Assembly: GCA_910584495.1 (NCBI GenBank)
Contig: CAJUAR010000015.1
Coordinates: 1-45,674, forward strand
DNA from: an uncultured Muribaculaceae bacterium
GTDB taxonomy: Bacteria > Bacteroidota > Bacteroidia > Bacteroidales > Muribaculaceae
Reading direction: 5' to 3'
DNA: 45,674 nt
The notes below the pieces were generated by a model, which had not been told where the DNA came from, searched no databases, and saw only the letters and a program-made list of their open reading frames with translations. A program made the position numbers and the translations under genes. Within the stretch, counting starts at the first letter, position 1. Every line of letters begins with the position of its first letter. Positions 42,084 through 45,674 of this stretch are shown here, piece by piece.

Positions 42084-42115
42084 TTTGCATATTCCGGCGA
42101 AAATCACTAACTTTG
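42084..42115 (+). promoter_or_regulatory. Promoter of rpsO
   Basis: TTTG at 42084-42087, 20 bases, then TAACTTTG at 42108-42115. The rpsO start is at 42180. Confidence 0.72.
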
Positions 42116-42179
42116 CCGCCGGTTTCCACGTTGGAGGCCAATTTCATACATTTATTAACTATATAAAACTTTCCAAAGA

Positions 42180-42455
42180 ATGCACCTAAGTTCTGAAGAA
42201 AAAGCACAGATCTTCGAGAAGTACGGTAAGGGTAAGACTGACACTGGCTCGCCTGAAGCACAGATTGCATTGTTCTCGGTCCGTATCGCTCATTTGACTC
42301 AGCATCTGAAGTCGAATCACAAAGATCATACAACCGAACGCGCACTTAAAATGCTGGTAGGCAAACGTCGTCGTCTGCTGGACTACCTCATCCGCAAAGA
42401 CATCAACCGCTACCGTGCCATCATCGCTCAGAAAGAGCTTGGCATCCGCAAGTAA
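42180..42455 (+). CDS. rpsO: 30S ribosomal protein S15
   Basis: 91 residues. It starts MHLSSEEKAQIFEKYGKGKT and contains DTGSPEAQIALFSVRIAHLT, LKSNHKDHTTERALKMLVGK, and the C-terminal LDYLIRKDINRYRAIIAQKE. S15 binds 16S rRNA at the platform. It is a single-gene unit between its own promoter and the terminator at 42482-42508. Confidence 0.97.
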   Translation: MHLSSEEKAQIFEKYGKGKTDTGSPEAQIALFSVRIAHLTQHLKSNHKDHTTERALKMLVGKRRRLLDYLIRKDINRYRAIIAQKELGIRK

Positions 42456-42481
42456 GTGCCCACTGTGCACACAAGCTATCG

Positions 42482-42516
42482 AAGAGCCGCGCCCATGGCG
42501 CGGCTCTTTATGCGTA
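42482..42516 (+). terminator. Terminator of rpsO
   Basis: AAGAGCCGCGCC (42482-42493), cat, GGCGCGGCTCTT (42497-42508): a 12-base perfect stem followed by a T-containing run. Confidence 0.85.
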
Positions 42517-42554
42517 TTTTTTTACAGCCATTTTTATGCTGAGACAAACAAAAT

Positions 42555-42585
42555 TTTGTCAATTCAAAAAATTGTCGTACCTTTG
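42555..42585 (+). promoter_or_regulatory. Promoter of the rplM operon
   Basis: TTTG at 42555-42558, 19 bases, then TACCTTTG at 42578-42585. The transcript start lies near 42592, leaving a leader of about 100 bases before rplM. Confidence 0.7.
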
Positions 42586-42613
42586 CGCGACCGATTATGT
42601 CCAACACACTAAC

Positions 42614-42664
42614 TGACAGTCGCGCGGCAAGCTTTTGGCCAAGCAACCCTCAACGCGACAGTCG
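42614..42664 (+). promoter_or_regulatory. Candidate L13 autoregulatory leader hairpin
   Basis: GACAGTCGCG (42615-42624) pairs with CGCGACAGTC (42654-42663) with one A-A mismatch in the middle, giving a 10-base stem around a 29-base loop. It sits in the rplM leader, 33 bases before the GTG start. Leaders that bind L13 are known in Bacteroidia, and this fits one by position; the match has not been tested. Confidence 0.5.
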
Positions 42665-42696
42665 ATTTATGTAATTATTAATTAACAAATTAACAA

Positions 42697-43176
42697 GTGG
42701 ATACCATTAGCTACCGCACCGAATTTCCCAATGCTCAACAGGTTGAGCACGAATGGGTCGTTATCGATGCAACCGACCAAGTTCTTGGCCGTCTTTGCGC
42801 AAAAGTTGCCAAACTGCTGCGCGGCAAATACAAACCCTCCTATTCTCCCAATGTAGAATGTGGCGACAACGTCATCATCATCAACGCCGACAAAGTGCGT
42901 CTGACAGGCAAAAAAATGACCGACCGCATCTACCTCAACTACACCGGCTACCCCGGCGGCCAGCGTGAGCTCACCCCCGAGGTCCTGATGAACAAATCGT
43001 ACAACAAACACATCAAGCCCGGCATTCATCCCCTCTTCGTACGCGTGATGAAAGGCATGCTGCCCAAAAACCGTATTGGTCGTCGCCTGATCGAAAACAT
43101 GCACGTCTACAACGGTCCAAACCATCCCCACGAGGCTCAGAACCCCAAAGTCATCGACATTAACAAACTGAAATAA
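42697..43176 (+). CDS. rplM: 50S ribosomal protein L13
   Basis: 159 residues, starting with GTG at 42697; no ATG lies in frame near it, and the protein aligns from MDTISYRTE. L13 marks are EWVVIDATDQVLGRLCAKVA, KLLRGKYKPSY, GDNVIIINADKVRLTGKK and YTGYPGGQRELTPEVLM, with GMLPKNRIGRRL and HEAQNPKVIDI at the end. It is first in the rplM-rpsI pair. Confidence 0.97.
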   Translation: MDTISYRTEFPNAQQVEHEWVVIDATDQVLGRLCAKVAKLLRGKYKPSYSPNVECGDNVIIINADKVRLTGKKMTDRIYLNYTGYPGGQRELTPEVLMNKSYNKHIKPGIHPLFVRVMKGMLPKNRIGRRLIENMHVYNGPNHPHEAQNPKVIDINKLK

Positions 43177-43184
43177 TCGAAAGA

Positions 43185-43571
43185 ATGGAAACAGTAAACG
43201 CAGTTGGCCGCCGTAAGGCCGCCGTGGCACGTGTCATCGTAAAGGAAGGTACAGGCGTGATCACCATCAACAAACGCCCCATCGAAAAATACTTCCCCTC
43301 GCCGATTCTTCAGTTTATCGTTAAACAGCCTTTGACCACCATCGATGCCGCTGAAAAATACGACATCAACGTAAACCTCGACGGCGGCGGTTATAAAGGA
43401 CAGGCCGAAGCTCTCCGTCTGGGCATCGCTCGCGCTCTTGTCAAAATCAATCCCGACGACAAGGCCGTTCTCCGCAAGCAGGGCTTCATGACCCGCGACC
43501 CCCGCGCCGTAGAACGCAAGAAACCCGGTCAGCCCAAGGCTCGCAAACGCTTCCAGTTCTCCAAGCGTTAA
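43185..43571 (+). CDS. rpsI: 30S ribosomal protein S9
   Basis: 128 residues. It has AVGRRKAAVARVIVKEGTGV and KKPGQPKARKRFQFSKR at the C-terminus, whose last Lys-Arg touches the P-site tRNA. It follows rplM by 8 bases, the standard pairing. Confidence 0.97.
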   Translation: METVNAVGRRKAAVARVIVKEGTGVITINKRPIEKYFPSPILQFIVKQPLTTIDAAEKYDINVNLDGGGYKGQAEALRLGIARALVKINPDDKAVLRKQGFMTRDPRAVERKKPGQPKARKRFQFSKR

Positions 43572-43714
43572 TGCGCTTGTCTTTTCTCGCTTTTGCCACT
43601 ATGTGGCGCAGCTTAAAAATAAGTGTTTAGTATCTAAACCCTGGCGATGGACCTGCGTTCCCTACCCCCGGGTTGTTTAAAATCAAGAACGTAAACAAAA
43701 TCTGAAAACCAAAA
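43572..43714 (+). promoter_or_regulatory. Leader of rpsB with small hairpins
   Basis: GCCAC, tat, GTGGC (43595-43607) and GTTTAG, tat, CTAAAC (43625-43639) are two small stems with the same TAT loop. AAACCC near 43636 could pair with GGGTT near 43670. No TAnnTTTG promoter is visible, so rpsB-tsf may be read from the rplM promoter, with this region as an S2-responsive leader. That is a guess from position. Confidence 0.35.
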
Positions 43715-44557
43715 ATGGCTACACCAACATTTGACCAGCTCCTTGAGGCAGGATGCCACTTCGGCCACCTCAAACGCAAATGGAACCCCGCAATGGCTCC
43801 CTACATCTTCATGGAGCGTAATGGTATCCACATAATCGACCTCTATAAAACCCAGGCCAAGCTCAACGAAGCAGCAAACATCCTCCGCGGCATGGCTAAA
43901 TCCGGCAAAAAAGTCCTCTTTGTTGCCACAAAAAAACAGGCCAAACAAGTTATCGCCGACCTCGCCTCGTCGATTGGCATGCCCTATGTAATCGAACGCT
44001 GGCCCGGCGGTATGCTCACCAACTTCCCCACAATCCGCAAGGCTGTGCGCAAAATGACCACCATCGACAAGATGACAAAGGACGGCACTTTCGACAACCT
44101 TTCAAAACGCGAACGCCTGCAGATTACACGTCAGCGTGCCAAACTCGAGAAGACTCTCGGCTCTATCGCCGACCTCAACCGTCTTCCCTCGGCACTCTTC
44201 GTGGTTGACGTCCTCAAAGAACGCATCGCCGTTGCCGAAGCAAACCGTCTCGGCATCCCCGTGTTCGCAATGGTCGACACCAACTCCGACCCCACAACCG
44301 TTGACTACGTTATCCCCGCAAACGACGATGCCTCCAAGAGTATCGAACTCGTTGCCGGTGCTCTCGTTGCAGCAATGGCCGAAGGTCTGGAAGAACGAAA
44401 GGCTGAAAAACTCGACAGCAACGAAGCCGAGGGCGAAGCTGCTCCCGCCGCTCCCCGTCGCGAACGTCGCCGCGTGCGCCGCAACGAAGCTCATGCCGAA
44501 GAAGCTGCCGATGCTCCCGCCGCTGATGCCGCTGCCGAAACCGAAGCAGCCGAATAA
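43715..44557 (+). CDS. rpsB: 30S ribosomal protein S2
   Basis: 280 residues. It starts with TFDQLLEAGCHFGHLKRKWN, which carries the S2 signature. Further S2 features are YIFMERNGIHIIDLYKTQAK, VLFVATKKQAKQVIADLASS, PYVIERWPGGMLTNFPTIRK and VPVFAMVDTNSDP-like (IPVFAMVDTNSDPTTVDYVI). The C-terminal 50 residues form an Ala/Glu/Arg-rich extension (EGEAAPAAPRRERRRVRRNE), as in many Bacteroidetes S2. It is followed by tsf. Confidence 0.97.
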   Translation: MATPTFDQLLEAGCHFGHLKRKWNPAMAPYIFMERNGIHIIDLYKTQAKLNEAANILRGMAKSGKKVLFVATKKQAKQVIADLASSIGMPYVIERWPGGMLTNFPTIRKAVRKMTTIDKMTKDGTFDNLSKRERLQITRQRAKLEKTLGSIADLNRLPSALFVVDVLKERIAVAEANRLGIPVFAMVDTNSDPTTVDYVIPANDDASKSIELVAGALVAAMAEGLEERKAEKLDSNEAEGEAAPAAPRRERRRVRRNEAHAEEAADAPAADAAAETEAAE

Positions 44558-44592
44558 TCATCTTTTTTGTAAAACCTACAATTACTCTCAAT

Positions 44593-45585
44593 ATGGCAGT
44601 AACAATGGCAGAAATCACCAAGCTCCGTCACCTCACAAGTGCCGGCTTGATGGACTGCAAAAAAGCCCTTGCAGAAACTAATGGCGACATCGATGCCGCT
44701 GTGGAAATTCTGCGCAAAAAAGGACAGGCCGTAGCCGCCAAGCGCGAAGACCGTCAGGCTTCCGAAGGCTGCGTGCTCGCCAAGAACGAAGGCGATTTCG
44801 CCGCTATCGTCGCTCTCTGCTGCGAAACTGACTTCGTGGCCAAGAACGCCGGCTTCGTTGCACTTACTCAGCAGCTCCTCGATGCTGCTGTGGCTAACCG
44901 CATCAAGTCGCTCGACGAACTTAAAGCTATGGAACTCAACGGCCAGGCTGTTGCCGACCTCATTACCGACGAAAGCGGTAAAACAGGCGAAAAAATCGAA
45001 CTCGGCCGCTATGAATATCTCGAAGCTCCTTCCACAACCTCCTATAACCACCTTGGCAACAAGCTTTCGACTATCGCAGGTTTCAACGTAGAAGGTGTCG
45101 ACTATCAGGTTGGACGCGAGATCGCAATGCAGATTGCTTCCATGAACCCAGTTGCCGTAGACCGCGACAGCGTGGCACAGGAAATCATCGATTCCGAACG
45201 CAACGTTGCAATCGAGAAGACAAAAGAAGAACAGGTGAAGAAAGCCGTTGAAGCCGCTCTCAAAAAAGCCGGCATCAACCCCAACCTCGTCGACAGCGAA
45301 GACCACATCGCATCGAACATTGCCAAAGGCTGGCTCACCGAAGAAGAAGCCGAAAAAGCTCGCACAATCAAAGAAGAAACTGCCGCTCAGAAAGCTGCTA
45401 ACCTTCCCGAGCAGATGATTCAGAACATTGCCACCGGCCGTGTCAACAAATTCTTCAAAGAAAACTGCCTCATGGAGCAGGAATTCGTCAAAGACGCAAA
45501 CCTCACCATCGGCCAGTACCTCGAACAGAGCCAGAAAGGCCTCGTTGTTACAGTTTTCAAACGCGTAAACCTCAACGAGGACTAA
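44593..45585 (+). CDS. tsf: Elongation factor Ts
   Basis: 330 residues, somewhat longer than E. coli EF-Ts (283), as usual in Bacteroidetes. The N-terminal UBA-like region reads EITKLRHLTSAGLMDCKKAL, and the core has FAAIVALCCETDFVAKN. It exchanges GDP on EF-Tu. The coding start MAVTMAEITKL has a second in-frame ATG four codons later. It lies 35 bases after rpsB. Confidence 0.97.
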   Translation: MAVTMAEITKLRHLTSAGLMDCKKALAETNGDIDAAVEILRKKGQAVAAKREDRQASEGCVLAKNEGDFAAIVALCCETDFVAKNAGFVALTQQLLDAAVANRIKSLDELKAMELNGQAVADLITDESGKTGEKIELGRYEYLEAPSTTSYNHLGNKLSTIAGFNVEGVDYQVGREIAMQIASMNPVAVDRDSVAQEIIDSERNVAIEKTKEEQVKKAVEAALKKAGINPNLVDSEDHIASNIAKGWLTEEEAEKARTIKEETAAQKAANLPEQMIQNIATGRVNKFFKENCLMEQEFVKDANLTIGQYLEQSQKGLVVTVFKRVNLNED

Positions 45586-45594
45586 AATACTAAA

Positions 45595-45619
45595 CAAGGA
45601 TGCCGATCAGGCATCCTTG
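45595..45619 (+). terminator. Hairpin after tsf
   Basis: CAAGGATGCC, gatca, GGCATCCTTG forms a perfect 10-base stem. No T-run follows, so termination may be weak or act on the mRNA end; a tRNA follows directly. Confidence 0.6.
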
Positions 45620-45625
45620 TATGAT

Positions 45626-45674
45626 GGTCCGGTAGCTCAGCTGGATAGAGCATCTGCCTTCTAAGCAGACGGTC
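45626..45674 (+). tRNA. tRNA-Arg (anticodon TCT), partial
   Basis: The acceptor arm starts GGTCCGG and the D-arm GCTC/GAGC pairs. The anticodon stem TCTGC/GCAGA encloses CTTCTAA with anticodon TCT. The window ends in the variable region, before the T-arm. Confidence 0.9.

Overview
The window looks like a gut-type Bacteroidales chromosome, and I would guess the Muribaculaceae or a close relative. The evidence is a SusC/SusD pair, C-terminal tails of the type IX secretion (T9SS) sorting kind, proteins of Bacteroidetes-specific families (DUF4919, VanZ-like, four-helix-bundle suffix protein), and promoters of the Bacteroidetes form TTTG-N19-21-TAnnTTTG. The family-level placement is inference. 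Nothing in the window identifies the species.

Layout. 1-5.6 kb, minus strand: an IS66-type element (tnpB running off the edge, tnpA) abuts a decayed secretion operon. That operon encodes a beta-helix protein, a 723-residue protein with a T9SS-like tail, and a third protein now frameshifted and probably cut short by the IS. 5.6-7.7 kb: a small accessory zone with REP-like repeats, an intact small antitoxin-like gene beside a GNAT toxin remnant, an Mrr-type restriction endonuclease, and an orphan ribbon-helix-helix gene. 7.7-12.3 kb: a secreted FAD-dependent oxidoreductase and a secreted GH65 enzyme, with yqgE between them on the other strand. 12.3-19.0 kb, minus strand: a probable six-gene operon, dedA-rpe-ftsK-lolA-like-trxB-aroC. 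19.3-28.5 kb, plus strand: a zinc metalloprotease, SusC, SusD, and a beta-propeller-like T9SS cargo protein, which reads best as a protein or peptide acquisition locus. 28.5-29.4 kb: a four-helix-bundle/zinc-ribbon gene bracketed on both sides by 10-bp-phased GATTAATC palindromic repeats. 29.4-33.1 kb, minus strand: VanZ-like, degenerate M23, M6 metalloprotease and DUF4919. 33.3-33.7 kb: tRNA-Cys and rpsU. 33.9-37.8 kb: pyrE, an SRPBCC-like protein, a Rieske-like lipoprotein, and an SGNH/MBOAT acetylation pair. 37.9-42.1 kb: a LysM/periplasmic-binding protein, a porin and dipeptidyl peptidase III. 42.2-45.7 kb: rpsO, rplM-rpsI, rpsB-tsf and the start of tRNA-Arg.

The part I find most likely to be under-described is the four-helix-bundle gene with matching repeat blocks on both sides (28471-29369), with a possible decayed repeat block without a gene near 33785. 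Other signals worth a look are a perfect 13-bp inverted repeat built into the promoter of the T9SS cargo gene (26754-26801), a promoter element shared almost letter for letter by rplM and the tRNA-Cys/rpsU unit, structured leaders ahead of rplM and the beta-helix operon, and REP-like repeats, one of which forms the C-terminus of a gene.

All calls come from reading the sequence and from remembered family features. No database search was run.
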